A stretch of 64,000 bases of DNA from E44-bin32 sp034430595. Its GTDB lineage: Bacteria > Chloroflexota > Anaerolineae > Anaerolineales > E44-bin32. The translations under genes were made by a program, and so were the position numbers. The stretch lies in contig DAOUEL010000078.1 of NCBI GenBank assembly GCA_034430595.1, forward strand, positions 186,001 through 250,000. Reading direction: 5' to 3'. Of this stretch, positions 34,738 to 43,360 are shown one piece after another; positions within the stretch are counted from its first letter, which is position 1, and every line of letters starts with the position of its first letter. The notes beneath the pieces were generated by a model that saw only the letters and a list, made by a program, of their open reading frames with translations, made no database searches and was not told the origin of the DNA.

Positions 34738-35187
34738 TCAACCCCTTGTCTCGCTCTCATCCGGATCGGCAGCATCTATTGCATGATCAGAAGCCGCCGA
34801 CCCGCTCCGCAGCCAGGCAGAAAGCATACCGCCCAGCAGCCAAATACCGAGATAATCGGCTGCCAGATCGAGAAGTGAGAAGCCGCGCGTGCTGATCCAA
34901 AGCTGGCTGAATTCCTCCAGCGTCACGATCGGGAGCAGTATCACGCTTCCAAGTTGAAAATGCCTGCCATGCAATCGGATCGTTCGCCGCTGCAGGGCGA
35001 GGTTGCTGGTGAGCGAAAGCAGGCCGATGAGCACAAAATGGCCGGTGAAATCACGGCCAGGGATGATGGCAACTAGGTCAAAGAGCGCCTCGCCCCAACC
35101 CAGATCGGCCGCAAGCACGATCATCAGAATCACCAGCGTAAAACCAATTGCCAGCCGTGACATCCACCGACCGCCACTTTTTTGCAT
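34738..35187 (-). CDS. VanZ-like membrane protein
   Basis: 149 residues from the ATG at 35187; an ATG at 35163 is the alternative. Four transmembrane segments are predicted. LEEFSQLWISTRGFSLLDLAADYLG (about 95-118) matches the VanZ pattern E-x-x-Q-x-x-x-x-R-x-x-x-x-D-x-x-x-N/D-x-x-G. Function of VanZ-like proteins outside teicoplanin resistance is poorly known. The 233 bases between it and the SerA-like gene show no gene or clear signal. It is divergent from the polysaccharide cluster. Confidence 0.8.
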   Translation of the reverse strand: MQKSGGRWMSRLAIGFTLVILMIVLAADLGWGEALFDLVAIIPGRDFTGHFVLIGLLSLTSNLALQRRTIRLHGRHFQLGSVILLPIVTLEEFSQLWISTRGFSLLDLAADYLGIWLLGGMLSAWLRSGSAASDHAIDAADPDESETRG

Positions 35188-35275
35188 GCGACGATTGTAA
35201 CGGAAGAAAGGAGAACTGGATGCCAATCAGCGGGGAATGGTACGATTCGATAGGTTTCCGAGCCGTAGGCGGTTA

Positions 35276-35284
35276 TGGGATAAT
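35276..35284 (+). promoter_or_regulatory. Candidate promoter of the polysaccharide cluster
   Basis: TGGGATAAT is an extended -10 (TG-G-GATAAT) 27 bases before the wecC start. A weak TTCCGA lies 17 bases upstream at 35256-35261. No other good promoter lies between the divergent genes. Confidence 0.5.
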
Positions 35285-35310
35285 ACACGCGATTTGCTCA
35301 GGAGGCGTCC

Positions 35311-36594
35311 GTGAAATTTGAAAGCCTGTGTGTGCTTGGTTTGGGGTATATCGGGCTTCCGACCGCCAGCACGTTTGCTACTCACGGTTTGCAGGTCACC
35401 GGGGTGGATGTCGATCGCAGGGTGGTCGATGTCCTGCGTAATGGTGAGATTCACATCCAGGAGCCGGGTTTGCGAACGTTGGTTCAGGCTGCGTTCGGCT
35501 CCGGAAAGCTGAGTGTCGAACAAGCGCCGGTTGCGGCGGATGCATTCATCATCGCTGTACCGACGCCGATCACCGCGGAGAAACAGGCCGATCTCAGCTA
35601 CGTTCGTGCAGCAGCCGAATCCATCCAGCCCGTATTGCGCCCGGGAAACCTGGTCGTACTTGAATCGACCTCCCCGCCACGCACGACGATTGACCTGGTT
35701 GCGCCGATCCTGGAAGGCTCAGGTTTGCGTGCCGGAGAAGACTTCTACCTGGCTTATACACCTGAACGTGTGCTGCCGGGCAAAATCTTGCAGGAATTGA
35801 TCGAAAACGCGCGCGTGATCGGAGGCATTGACGAGGCTTCTGCTCGGGCCGGGCGTGATCTTTACGCTTCCTTTGTGCGGGGCGAGATTCTGCTCACTGA
35901 TGCGACGACCGCTGAGATGGTCAAGCTGATGGAGAACACCTACCGGGATGTCAACATCGCCATCGCCAATGAATTCTCACGCCTGGGCCAGGCCTTCGGG
36001 GTGGATATCTGGCGGGCGATTGAGCTTGCCAACCTGCACCCACGGGTAAAGATCCTGCGGCCAGGCCCCGGCGTTGGAGGGCACTGCATCAGCGTTGATC
36101 CATGGTTCCTGGTCGAAGCAGCTCCTGAATTCAGTGCCTTGATCCGCCAGGCGCGGTTGGTGAATGATGGACAGCCGGCGGTCGTGGTGGACCTGGTGAG
36201 CGAGGCGCTGGGATCGCTGAAAGGGAAACGTATCTGCGCGCTGGGTTTGAGCTATAAGGCCGACGTCGATGACCTGCGCGAAAGTCCGGCACTGGAGGTG
36301 GCGGAGTTGTTGGCCAAGGCTGGTGCAGAAGTCGTCACCTACGAACCGTTTGCTCCCCTGACCGAAGTCCCGGGTTCGGCAGCGGCGGCTTCTTTGGGTG
36401 AAGCTCTGCTCGATGCGGAAGCCGTTCTGCTGCTTGTCGATCACAGCCAGTTCAAAGAGCTTGATCCAAAATGGATGGTGGATCAGACCCGTGCGCGGAC
36501 CGTGATTGACACACGTGGCGTCTTGGATCGCTCCGCATGGAATGGCGCAGGGTTCCGCCTGTTTACGCTTGGTGTGGGCGAATCGAATGCCTGA
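35311..36594 (+). CDS. wecC: UDP-N-acetyl-D-mannosamine dehydrogenase-like
   Basis: 427 residues, initiated at a GTG with AGGAGG 5 bases before it. GLGYIGLPTASTFATHG (about 9-25) is the NAD loop. YTPERVLPGK (about 150-159) and PGPGVGGHCISVDPWFL (about 251-267) are the nucleotide-sugar dehydrogenase motifs; the catalytic Cys is in GGHC. Combined with the epimerase that follows, it should make UDP-ManNAcA by two NAD-dependent oxidations. UDP-GlcNAc or UDP-Glc dehydrogenases are related, but the pairing with wecB favours WecC. Overlaps wecB by 8 bases. Confidence 0.9.
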   Translation: MKFESLCVLGLGYIGLPTASTFATHGLQVTGVDVDRRVVDVLRNGEIHIQEPGLRTLVQAAFGSGKLSVEQAPVAADAFIIAVPTPITAEKQADLSYVRAAAESIQPVLRPGNLVVLESTSPPRTTIDLVAPILEGSGLRAGEDFYLAYTPERVLPGKILQELIENARVIGGIDEASARAGRDLYASFVRGEILLTDATTAEMVKLMENTYRDVNIAIANEFSRLGQAFGVDIWRAIELANLHPRVKILRPGPGVGGHCISVDPWFLVEAAPEFSALIRQARLVNDGQPAVVVDLVSEALGSLKGKRICALGLSYKADVDDLRESPALEVAELLAKAGAEVVTYEPFAPLTEVPGSAAAASLGEALLDAEAVLLLVDHSQFKELDPKWMVDQTRARTVIDTRGVLDRSAWNGAGFRLFTLGVGESNA

Positions 36595-37723
36595 CGACAC
36601 GCTGCGGGTGCTGAGCATCTTCGGCACCCGGCCCGAAGCTGTGAAGATGGCGCCGATCATTCAGCGATTGGCGGGCAATCCACGGGTCGAATCGCTGGTC
36701 TGCGTCACAGCCCAGCACCGGCAGATGCTGGACCAGATTCTGGACATCTTCCAAATCAAGCCGCAGGTGGACCTGGACTTGATGCGTCCCGATCAGAGCC
36801 TGCCGGATCTGACGGCAGCCATCCTCCAGGGTCTCGATCCAGTCTTGAGCGATGTGCAGCCGGATTGGATTCTGGTCCAGGGTGATACCACGACCGTTAT
36901 GGCGGCCGGTTTGCTGGCTTACTACCACCGGGTGCGCCTTGGCCATGTTGAAGCGGGGTTGCGGACCGGGAACAAGTGGCAGCCGTTCCCGGAGGAGGTC
37001 AACCGCCGTATGGCAAGCGTGGTTGCTGACCTGCACTTCGCACCCACCGATTGGGCGCGTGACAACCTGCTTGCCGAAGGGATTGACCCAGCCTCAATCG
37101 TTGTGACCGGCAACCCGGTCATCGACGCGCTGTTGCAGATCGCCGGCCAGGGTTTTCAGCCGCAAATAAGCCCGCTGGCCAGCCTGCCTCCGAATCGGGA
37201 GCTGATCCTGCTCACCGCTCATCGCCGAGAAAACTTCGGAGAACCTTTGAGGAATATTTTTCTGGCGGTTCGCCAGCTGGCAGAAAAGTATCGCGATCGC
37301 GTTCATTTCCTCTATCCGGTCCATCTCAATCCCAATGTACAGGGACCGGCGAATGAGATCCTGCAGGGCCTTCCCAATGTCACGCTTACCGATCCGCTCG
37401 ATTACCGGGAGATGGTATACGCTCTCCAACGCTGCCGCTTTGTTCTTACCGATTCGGGTGGTTTGCAGGAAGAAGCGCCAGCTCTGGGTAAGCCAGTGCT
37501 CGTGATGCGTGAAGTGACGGAACGTCCAGAGGCGATCAAGGCTGGAACGGCGCGGCTGGTCGGCAGCGATCAGGCTCGAATCGTCCGTGAAGCGACAGGA
37601 CTGATCGAGGATGACATGGCGTACCAGGCAATGGCAAAAGCCGTAAATCCGTACGGCGATGGCCATGCTGCTGAGCGTATTGTGGATGCGCTGTTGGCCT
37701 TCCCCGGAATACGGCCGGTTTGA
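36587..37723 (+). CDS. wecB: UDP-N-acetylglucosamine 2-epimerase
   Basis: 378 residues from the ATG at 36587, inside the end of wecC; the frame is open upstream. GTRPEAVKMAPI (about 12-23), GDTTT (about 104-108), HVEAGLRTGNKWQPFPEE (about 123-140), TAHRRENFG and DSGGLQEEAP (about 288-297) are all hallmarks of the non-hydrolysing epimerase, with active-site Asp, Glu and His present. It interconverts UDP-GlcNAc and UDP-ManNAc, supplying the dehydrogenase encoded before it. Confidence 0.95.
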   Translation: MPDDTLRVLSIFGTRPEAVKMAPIIQRLAGNPRVESLVCVTAQHRQMLDQILDIFQIKPQVDLDLMRPDQSLPDLTAAILQGLDPVLSDVQPDWILVQGDTTTVMAAGLLAYYHRVRLGHVEAGLRTGNKWQPFPEEVNRRMASVVADLHFAPTDWARDNLLAEGIDPASIVVTGNPVIDALLQIAGQGFQPQISPLASLPPNRELILLTAHRRENFGEPLRNIFLAVRQLAEKYRDRVHFLYPVHLNPNVQGPANEILQGLPNVTLTDPLDYREMVYALQRCRFVLTDSGGLQEEAPALGKPVLVMREVTERPEAIKAGTARLVGSDQARIVREATGLIEDDMAYQAMAKAVNPYGDGHAAERIVDALLAFPGIRPV

Positions 37724-37726
37724 CCG

Positions 37727-38167
37727 ATGAAGCGCGATATCTATTCCCGACTCGTTGACGCCCGGCGGTATCCAATCTTTGGAAAGCTAGCCTACTACTG
37801 CTTGAAAGTCCTGGGGGCAGAGATACCGGCCGGGGTCGAGATCGGCGAGGATTTCCAGTTGGTACACGGCGGCTTTGGCGTTGTGATCCATCCGACCACA
37901 CGCCTCGGCGATCGGGTGAAGATTTACCCCGGCGTGACGCTGGGCCGAGCCGACATCTATCGACCGATGGAGGATTCAACCTTTGAGGCGATTGAGGTTG
38001 GGGATGATGTGGTGCTTTCGCCGGGAGCTAAGGTGCTCTGCCGCAGCGGTGTGCTGACGATCGGGCGTGGTTCGGTCGTCGGGGCGAACGCTGTCCTGCT
38101 CGAGTCGACCGGCGAGGACGAGATCTGGGCTGGAATCCCGGCCGTGAAGGTGGGTTCTCGTTCGTGA
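37727..38167 (+). CDS. Serine acetyltransferase-like hexapeptide-repeat protein
   Basis: 146 residues. A short helical N-terminus (MKRDIYSRLVDARRYPIFG) leads into left-handed beta-helix repeats from about residue 40: IPAGVEIGEDFQLVHGG, VVIHPTTRLGDRVKIYPGVTLG, VGDDVVLSPGAKVL. GRGSVVGANAVL closes the coil. The HGGFGVVIHP element matches the SAT/CysE active-site His region. In such clusters these enzymes O-acetylate sugars or serine. Lies 3 bases after wecB, so it belongs to the operon. Confidence 0.85.
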   Translation: MKRDIYSRLVDARRYPIFGKLAYYCLKVLGAEIPAGVEIGEDFQLVHGGFGVVIHPTTRLGDRVKIYPGVTLGRADIYRPMEDSTFEAIEVGDDVVLSPGAKVLCRSGVLTIGRGSVVGANAVLLESTGEDEIWAGIPAVKVGSRS

Positions 38168-38223
38168 TGTGCTCCCATTTCCCTGCGCCGCTTGAAACGT
38201 TTTAATGTCAGGTTGGTGAATTG

Positions 38224-39267
38224 ATGTCGTTCGAAAGAAGCTCACGCGCCCGTCGTTTGTGTATGCTGCCGCGCACGTCCGGCGTCGGCGGCATGGTTTC
38301 TTTCCAGGCGAAGATGAAGGCCGCGTTGGAACGGCGAGGCGTGGAAGTATGTTCTTCGCTCCAGGATCAGCCATACGATACGGTGCTTGTTGTAGGAGGC
38401 ACTCGGCAGCTGCGGGGGCTGTGGGCTGCCCGCCGACGGGGGGTTCCTATCATCCAGCGCCTGGACGGCATGAACTGGATCCAGCGCAAGCGCCGGACGG
38501 GATTGCGGCATTTTCTGCGCGCTGAAATCGGCAACCTGCTGCTGGTCACGATCCGCAATCGTCTGGCAAGCGGGGTCGTGTACCAGAGCGAGTTTGCGCG
38601 CAGCTGGTGGGAGCGCACCTATGGCGGAGCGCCGGTGGAGGCCCAGGTGGTTCTCAATGGGGTTGACCTCGATCTATACTCGCCGCATGGGGACGGATCG
38701 CCGCCGCTCGATCATGATCGCATGCTGGTGGTTGAGGGCACCCTCGGCGGGGGGTATGAAATCGGGCTCGATCATGCGATACGGCTGGCTGCTCGCATTC
38801 AGGACTTGAGGGAACGTCAGCTGGAATTGATGATCGTAGGCCGGGCATCTCGAGAGCTGCGCTCCCAGTCCGAGCGAGATGCAGGCGTTGAGATTGTCTG
38901 GCGCGGACAGGTACCGCCCGAGGAGATTCCGGCGATCGATCGCTCGGCGCATTTCCTTTATGCGGCCGACCTGCATCCAGCCTGTCCGAACGCAGTCATT
39001 GAAGCCATGGCGTGCGGGACGCCGATCGTTGCCTTCGACACCGGCTCCTTAAGCGAAATTGTGACTGACAGCGCCGGCGAGCTTGTGCCCTATGGGGGCG
39101 ACGTCTGGAATCTGGACCCGCCCGACATCGGCGGACTAGCCTGGTCAGCGCTTAAAGTCCTGGAGCATCAGAGCATATACCGGACTTCGGCTCGCAGCCG
39201 GGCGGAAGCCGAGTTCGGGCTCGATCGCATGCTGGCCGGATATCTCACCGCACTCGGGTGGATCTGA
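38224..39267 (+). CDS. Glycosyltransferase, GT4 family (GT-B fold)
   Basis: 347 residues. N-terminal GVGGMVSFQAKM is the acceptor-domain loop. The donor side shows PACPNAVIEAMACGTPIVAFDTG (about 253-274), the E-x7-E-like GT4 motif in the shape N-x-x-IEAMACG-x-P-V-x-x. The central domain between the two includes DLYSPHGD. It should retain the anomeric configuration of a nucleotide-activated sugar. Donor and acceptor unknown. It is the first of three adjacent GT4 genes. Confidence 0.88.
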   Translation: MSFERSSRARRLCMLPRTSGVGGMVSFQAKMKAALERRGVEVCSSLQDQPYDTVLVVGGTRQLRGLWAARRRGVPIIQRLDGMNWIQRKRRTGLRHFLRAEIGNLLLVTIRNRLASGVVYQSEFARSWWERTYGGAPVEAQVVLNGVDLDLYSPHGDGSPPLDHDRMLVVEGTLGGGYEIGLDHAIRLAARIQDLRERQLELMIVGRASRELRSQSERDAGVEIVWRGQVPPEEIPAIDRSAHFLYAADLHPACPNAVIEAMACGTPIVAFDTGSLSEIVTDSAGELVPYGGDVWNLDPPDIGGLAWSALKVLEHQSIYRTSARSRAEAEFGLDRMLAGYLTALGWI

Positions 39268-39270
39268 TTC

Positions 39271-40371
39271 ATGCAGCCAGATTTCATCGGCCGAGCAGGA
39301 CTTCAGCAGCGGGTGCTGCCCTCTTACCGCAGACCGTTCTTCGAGCTGCTGGGGTCCGTTTGTAAGGGCGGATTGTCCGTTTTCGCCGGCCAGCCCCGAC
39401 AAATCGAATCGATCAAGCCTGCGACATCTCTCACCAACGTCGACCTTGTCCCTGTCCGGAACCTGCATATCATGTCGGGGCCTGCGTACCTGTGTTATCA
39501 ATTTGGGCTGCAGGCCTGGCTGGAGCGATGGTCCCCGCAGGTGCTTATCCTGGAGGCAAACCCACGTTATCTTTCGAGCAGGACGGCCATACGCTGGATG
39601 CATCGTCGGGGACGGCCGGTGATCGGCTGGGGGCTCGGTGCGCCTCGGGCAACGGGAGCGCTGGCCGGCTTGAGAACTGTTGTGCGGCGGGAGTTCATCT
39701 CGCAGTTCGACGCCTTGATCTCATACAGCGAACAGGGAGCGGCCGAATATATCGAGCTCGGAGCTCCGCCGGACCGGACCTATGTGGCAGCCAATGCTGT
39801 CTCGCCAAAGCCCGGCCCGCCGCCTGTACGCCAGCCGCCGGAGTTAAGAGCAGGGCGAGTCTTATTCGTGGGCCGGCTGCAAGCGCGTAAACGGGTCGAT
39901 CTGCTGCTTTACGCCTGCTCAAAGTTATCAATCCCCCCTGAGCTGATGATTGTGGGCGACGGCCCGGATCGCGACCGGCTCGAATCGCTTGCGGCGGGGA
40001 TCTACCCTCGGGCTCAGTTTGTTGGTCAGAAATTCGGCCCGGAACTCCAGGCTTGCTTTGCCTGGGCGGATTTGTTCGTTTTACCCGGGACAGGTGGACT
40101 GGCAGTCCAGGAGGCGATGGCCAGCGGCTTGCCGGTGGTTGTCGCCCGGGGGGACGGGACGCAGATTGACTTGGTCTCAGATGGTAACGGTTGGCTCCTC
40201 CCGGCGGATGATCCAGCAGCACTGGTAGATACGCTTCAAGATGCTTTCGCCGACCCCGGTCGGCTGCATGCCATGGGAGAACGATCCTACTGGCTGGTCT
40301 GCGAGCGCTTTAATATCGAATCGATGGCAGAGGTTTTTGTGCAGGCCATGAACGCCGTGATGGGGAGCTGA
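39271..40371 (+). CDS. Glycosyltransferase, GT4 family
   Basis: 366 residues. VLFVGRLQARKRVDLLLYAC (about 198-217) is the strand-turn-helix at the start of the donor domain with the basic R/K pair, and DLFVLPGTGGLAVQEAMASG (about 268-287) carries the nucleotide-binding Glu. The N-terminal domain begins with HIM and CYQFGLQAWLERWSPQVLILEAN. Lies 3 bases after the previous glycosyltransferase and 3 before the next. Specificity not readable. Confidence 0.88.
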   Translation: MQPDFIGRAGLQQRVLPSYRRPFFELLGSVCKGGLSVFAGQPRQIESIKPATSLTNVDLVPVRNLHIMSGPAYLCYQFGLQAWLERWSPQVLILEANPRYLSSRTAIRWMHRRGRPVIGWGLGAPRATGALAGLRTVVRREFISQFDALISYSEQGAAEYIELGAPPDRTYVAANAVSPKPGPPPVRQPPELRAGRVLFVGRLQARKRVDLLLYACSKLSIPPELMIVGDGPDRDRLESLAAGIYPRAQFVGQKFGPELQACFAWADLFVLPGTGGLAVQEAMASGLPVVVARGDGTQIDLVSDGNGWLLPADDPAALVDTLQDAFADPGRLHAMGERSYWLVCERFNIESMAEVFVQAMNAVMGS

Positions 40372-40374
40372 AAA

Positions 40375-41604
40375 ATGCGGCTTGCCTTCGTCGCGGATGG
40401 CCGCAGCCCGCATGCACGCGGTTGGCTGGATTTGTTCACCGGTGGGGATCACGAAGTGCATTTAATCTCCACTTTCGACTGTGAACCGCCAGCAAGGCTG
40501 GCGTCGTTCCGGTTCATCCCGGTCGCCTTCAGTGGGAGAGCGCCCGGTGGTCCGACGGGGCAAGCACTGGGTGGGGCATCTGCGATCGGGTTGCGGGCCG
40601 CGATCCGGCACTGGCTTGGTCCGATCACCCTGCCGCGCGCTGCCGCCAGGCTGAAGACCGAGCTGCGAGAAATTCAGCCCGATATCGTTCACGCCATGCG
40701 AATTCCATTCGAAGGCATCCTTGCAGCTGCTGCTAAGCCGGAAGTGCCGCTGGTGATCTCGGTCTGGGGAAATGATTTCACGCTTCACGCCGGTTCCACG
40801 CCCGGGATGTCCCTTCTCACTAGACGAACCCTGCGATTAGCCGATGGTCTGCATGCCGATTGCGAGAGAGATGCGCGCCTGTCGGTCCAATGGGGATACC
40901 GTCAGAACGGTCCGCAGATCGTGTTGCCCGGCGGAGGGGGCATCGACACCGGTATTTTTCACCCCGGAGAACCTGACCTGGATCAGCTCGATCAATCACT
41001 GGCGGCTGTTTTGGCGAACATTCCTCCCGATGTGCCCGTGGTGGTTAACCCGCGCGGGTTCCGGGCGTATGTACGCAGCGATACCTTTTTCAAGGCAATC
41101 CCTACGATTGTGAAAATGCTGCCCGGGACGATCTTTTTCTGCCCGGCAATGGACGGAGAACGGGCGGCAGAGCGCTGGCTGGATGAGCTCGGAATCAGGG
41201 AAAACGTGCGCCTGCTGCCGAGGCTCTTGGCGCGGGAAATGGCGGCCATATACCAGCGCTCCTGGGTGATGGTTTCGCCCAGCACGCACGATGGCACCCC
41301 GAACAGTTTCCTGGAAGCGATCGCCTGCGGCTGCTTTCCAGTTGTGGCAGATCTTGAATCACTGCGCGAGTGGATCGAGGATGGATCGAACGGCCTGCTT
41401 ACCTCGGCCAGCGATCCACAACAACTGGCCCATTCCATCGTGTCAGCACTGCAGAACCGCGAACTTCGTCACACCGCACGAGCAGCCAACCTGGCCTTAA
41501 TCGAGGCGCGCGCATCCCGCGCTAAGGCTCATGAATTGGCCGATGCGTTCTACCGGCATCTCATCGAACATGCGGCGGACGACTCAAAGGAAGTCGATCG
41601 GTGA
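40375..41604 (+). CDS. Glycosyltransferase, GT4 family
   Basis: 409 residues. MRLAFVADGRSPHARGWLDLF opens the acceptor domain. VMVSPSTHDGTPNSFLEAIACGCFPV (about 300-325) is the donor-binding element with the usual N-S-x-LEAIACG-x-x-PV pattern. VWGNDFTLHAGSTPG (about 140-154) resembles the GNDF loop of exopolysaccharide GT4 enzymes. Its stop overlaps the next start by one base (TGATG). Confidence 0.88.
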   Translation: MRLAFVADGRSPHARGWLDLFTGGDHEVHLISTFDCEPPARLASFRFIPVAFSGRAPGGPTGQALGGASAIGLRAAIRHWLGPITLPRAAARLKTELREIQPDIVHAMRIPFEGILAAAAKPEVPLVISVWGNDFTLHAGSTPGMSLLTRRTLRLADGLHADCERDARLSVQWGYRQNGPQIVLPGGGGIDTGIFHPGEPDLDQLDQSLAAVLANIPPDVPVVVNPRGFRAYVRSDTFFKAIPTIVKMLPGTIFFCPAMDGERAAERWLDELGIRENVRLLPRLLAREMAAIYQRSWVMVSPSTHDGTPNSFLEAIACGCFPVVADLESLREWIEDGSNGLLTSASDPQQLAHSIVSALQNRELRHTARAANLALIEARASRAKAHELADAFYRHLIEHAADDSKEVDR

Positions 41605-42683
41605 TGAATGCCGTTCAAGCCTCCACGCCACGATATCACGTCGATTCGTTTGAACGTTTACCGGAGGCAACCATCCTGCAGCAGCGCGAGTCGGACGGCA
41701 CGCTGTGGGGCACGGCCGGCCGGGCTATCCTCCGGCGAGATCCAGGTGGAAATTGGAGCCGAGTTGCGATTCTGCCGTTTGCATGGAAGCGCGATCTTTT
41801 TGCAATCGGCCGTCCGCTGGCGCGGGCAATGCGTGCCGATAAGGCCAACCTCTTCGTGAACCGCAGCGGGAGTGTGCTGGCGATACGCGCCTCGCAGGTC
41901 TACCGCCTGGATGGAACCGGCGTGGTAACCCCGCTTTTCACCGTCGCCGGGGACAGTGTGCTGCATGGCGGTATCTGTGAAGACCAGGATGGATGGACGA
42001 CGTTCGGCGAGTATTTCATGAACCCGGCCCGGGAGGGCGTGCGAATCTGGCGCGTTAGCTCAGCGCTGGATACGTGGGAAATCGCGCACACTTTTCCCGC
42101 CGGCAGCACACGACACGTCCACGGTGTATATCGTGACCCCTACGATGAGCAGGCTTTGTGGGTTACAGCCGGGGATATCGACGGCGAATGCTTCTTCTAC
42201 CGCACTCGCGACCGGTTTAAAACGCTTGAGCGCATTGGCGGCGGTGGCCAGACCTGGCGGGCTGTGCGGTTATTTTTCACACCGGAATATATTTGCTGGC
42301 TGACGGATAGCCAGCTCAAGCAGAACCGGGCGCTGCGTATGGAGCGGGCGACAGGACGCATCGAAGAGGGCATGTTCCTTCAAGCGCCAGCCTGGTACGG
42401 GGCGCAAACATCTGATGGATTGTACATCGCCTTCACCACTGTCGAACCAGGTCCAGCGGTTCAGCGGAGCAGCGCGGCTGTCCTGGTGAGCGAAGATGCC
42501 TTCCAATGGCAGGAGGTCTACCAGTTCATGAAGGATCCCTGGCGGCCGATGAAATTGTTTAAATACGGCGTGATCAGCTGCCCAGCCGGACCACTATCTG
42601 CTGACGAGTTCTACATCAGCGGTGAAGGTCTCGTCGGGCTGGACGGGATAAGCGCTGTGCTGCGGATTGAGAGAAAGGGTTGA
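41604..42683 (+). CDS. Unknown protein with beta-propeller-like repeats
   Basis: 359 residues from the ATG at 41604; a GTG one codon earlier is possible. No known enzyme motif recognised. Short strands with Trp and Gly recur (GTLWGTAGRAILRRDPGG, GTGVVTPLFTVAGD, HGGICEDQDGWTTFGEYF, VYRDPYDEQALWVTAGD), a pattern like BNR/sialidase-type propellers lacking an Asp-box. No signal peptide, so it is presumably cytoplasmic. It is embedded in the glycosyltransferase run with one-base overlaps on both sides. Confidence 0.7.
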   Translation: MNAVQASTPRYHVDSFERLPEATILQQRESDGTLWGTAGRAILRRDPGGNWSRVAILPFAWKRDLFAIGRPLARAMRADKANLFVNRSGSVLAIRASQVYRLDGTGVVTPLFTVAGDSVLHGGICEDQDGWTTFGEYFMNPAREGVRIWRVSSALDTWEIAHTFPAGSTRHVHGVYRDPYDEQALWVTAGDIDGECFFYRTRDRFKTLERIGGGGQTWRAVRLFFTPEYICWLTDSQLKQNRALRMERATGRIEEGMFLQAPAWYGAQTSDGLYIAFTTVEPGPAVQRSSAAVLVSEDAFQWQEVYQFMKDPWRPMKLFKYGVISCPAGPLSADEFYISGEGLVGLDGISAVLRIERKG

Positions 42684-43360
42684 TGATACGCAGCTTCTCG
42701 TCCAATCTGCTGCAACTCGGCGAGCGTTTGCTGGAACGCAGTCTCAGCCAGGATGCGGTCGAGGACTACCTGCAGGCTGCTGCAAAATCAGTCCGGCAGG
42801 TTCTCGATGAGAGCGAAGCCGGAGAATCGGCGTGGGGAGCCGATGGCATCCTTGCATTGAAACTCATCGGTGACCTGGGGCTGCATTCTGACGTACCGCC
42901 CGAATCGAATTCGGGGGAAACTCAGGTATACGACCAACAGCAAATTGAGAACTGGCGCCAACAACTGCGTGAAGGCAATCCGATTCGGCGGGAAGGGATT
43001 ACCGTCGGGACAATGCCGATGCTGCTGGCGCTCTTTATCGAAAATGGCTCAGAGAGCGATCAGGAATTGCGGCGGGTGATCGAGGCGCTGCTGCGACACG
43101 TGGAGCTCCGCAGGGAACGAGCGCTCGAGCTCTCACCGCCCGGCTCAAGAGAAAGTCAGTGGGCTGAAAGGCATTATGCGGCCATCCTGCTGGCTCGTGC
43201 TGCAAGCGCCTATCAAGCCCCACGCTATCTGAATGCAGCGCTGAAATTGAACGATCTCGCCTGGCAAACGCACCGCCGCTTCCGCCCGGATCAGATCCAC
43301 ATGCTCTATCTGCGAGCGTTAGCGGAGGTGGAAGTAGCCCTGCGGAAGGTGGCCGCGTGA
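42683..43360 (+). CDS. Unknown helical protein in polysaccharide cluster
   Basis: 225 residues, strongly helical and charged, with no membrane segment and no motif I know. Helical pairs such as YLQAAAKSVRQVLDESEAG, LRRVIEALLRHVELRRERALEL and HYAAILLARAASAYQAPRYLNAALKLNDLAW suggest a TPR-like or all-alpha fold. Start ATG overlaps the previous stop as TGATG; an upstream TTG also reads. It ends one base into the next gene. Possibly a partner of a glycosyltransferase; pure guess. Confidence 0.65.
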   Translation: MIRSFSSNLLQLGERLLERSLSQDAVEDYLQAAAKSVRQVLDESEAGESAWGADGILALKLIGDLGLHSDVPPESNSGETQVYDQQQIENWRQQLREGNPIRREGITVGTMPMLLALFIENGSESDQELRRVIEALLRHVELRRERALELSPPGSRESQWAERHYAAILLARAASAYQAPRYLNAALKLNDLAWQTHRRFRPDQIHMLYLRALAEVEVALRKVAA

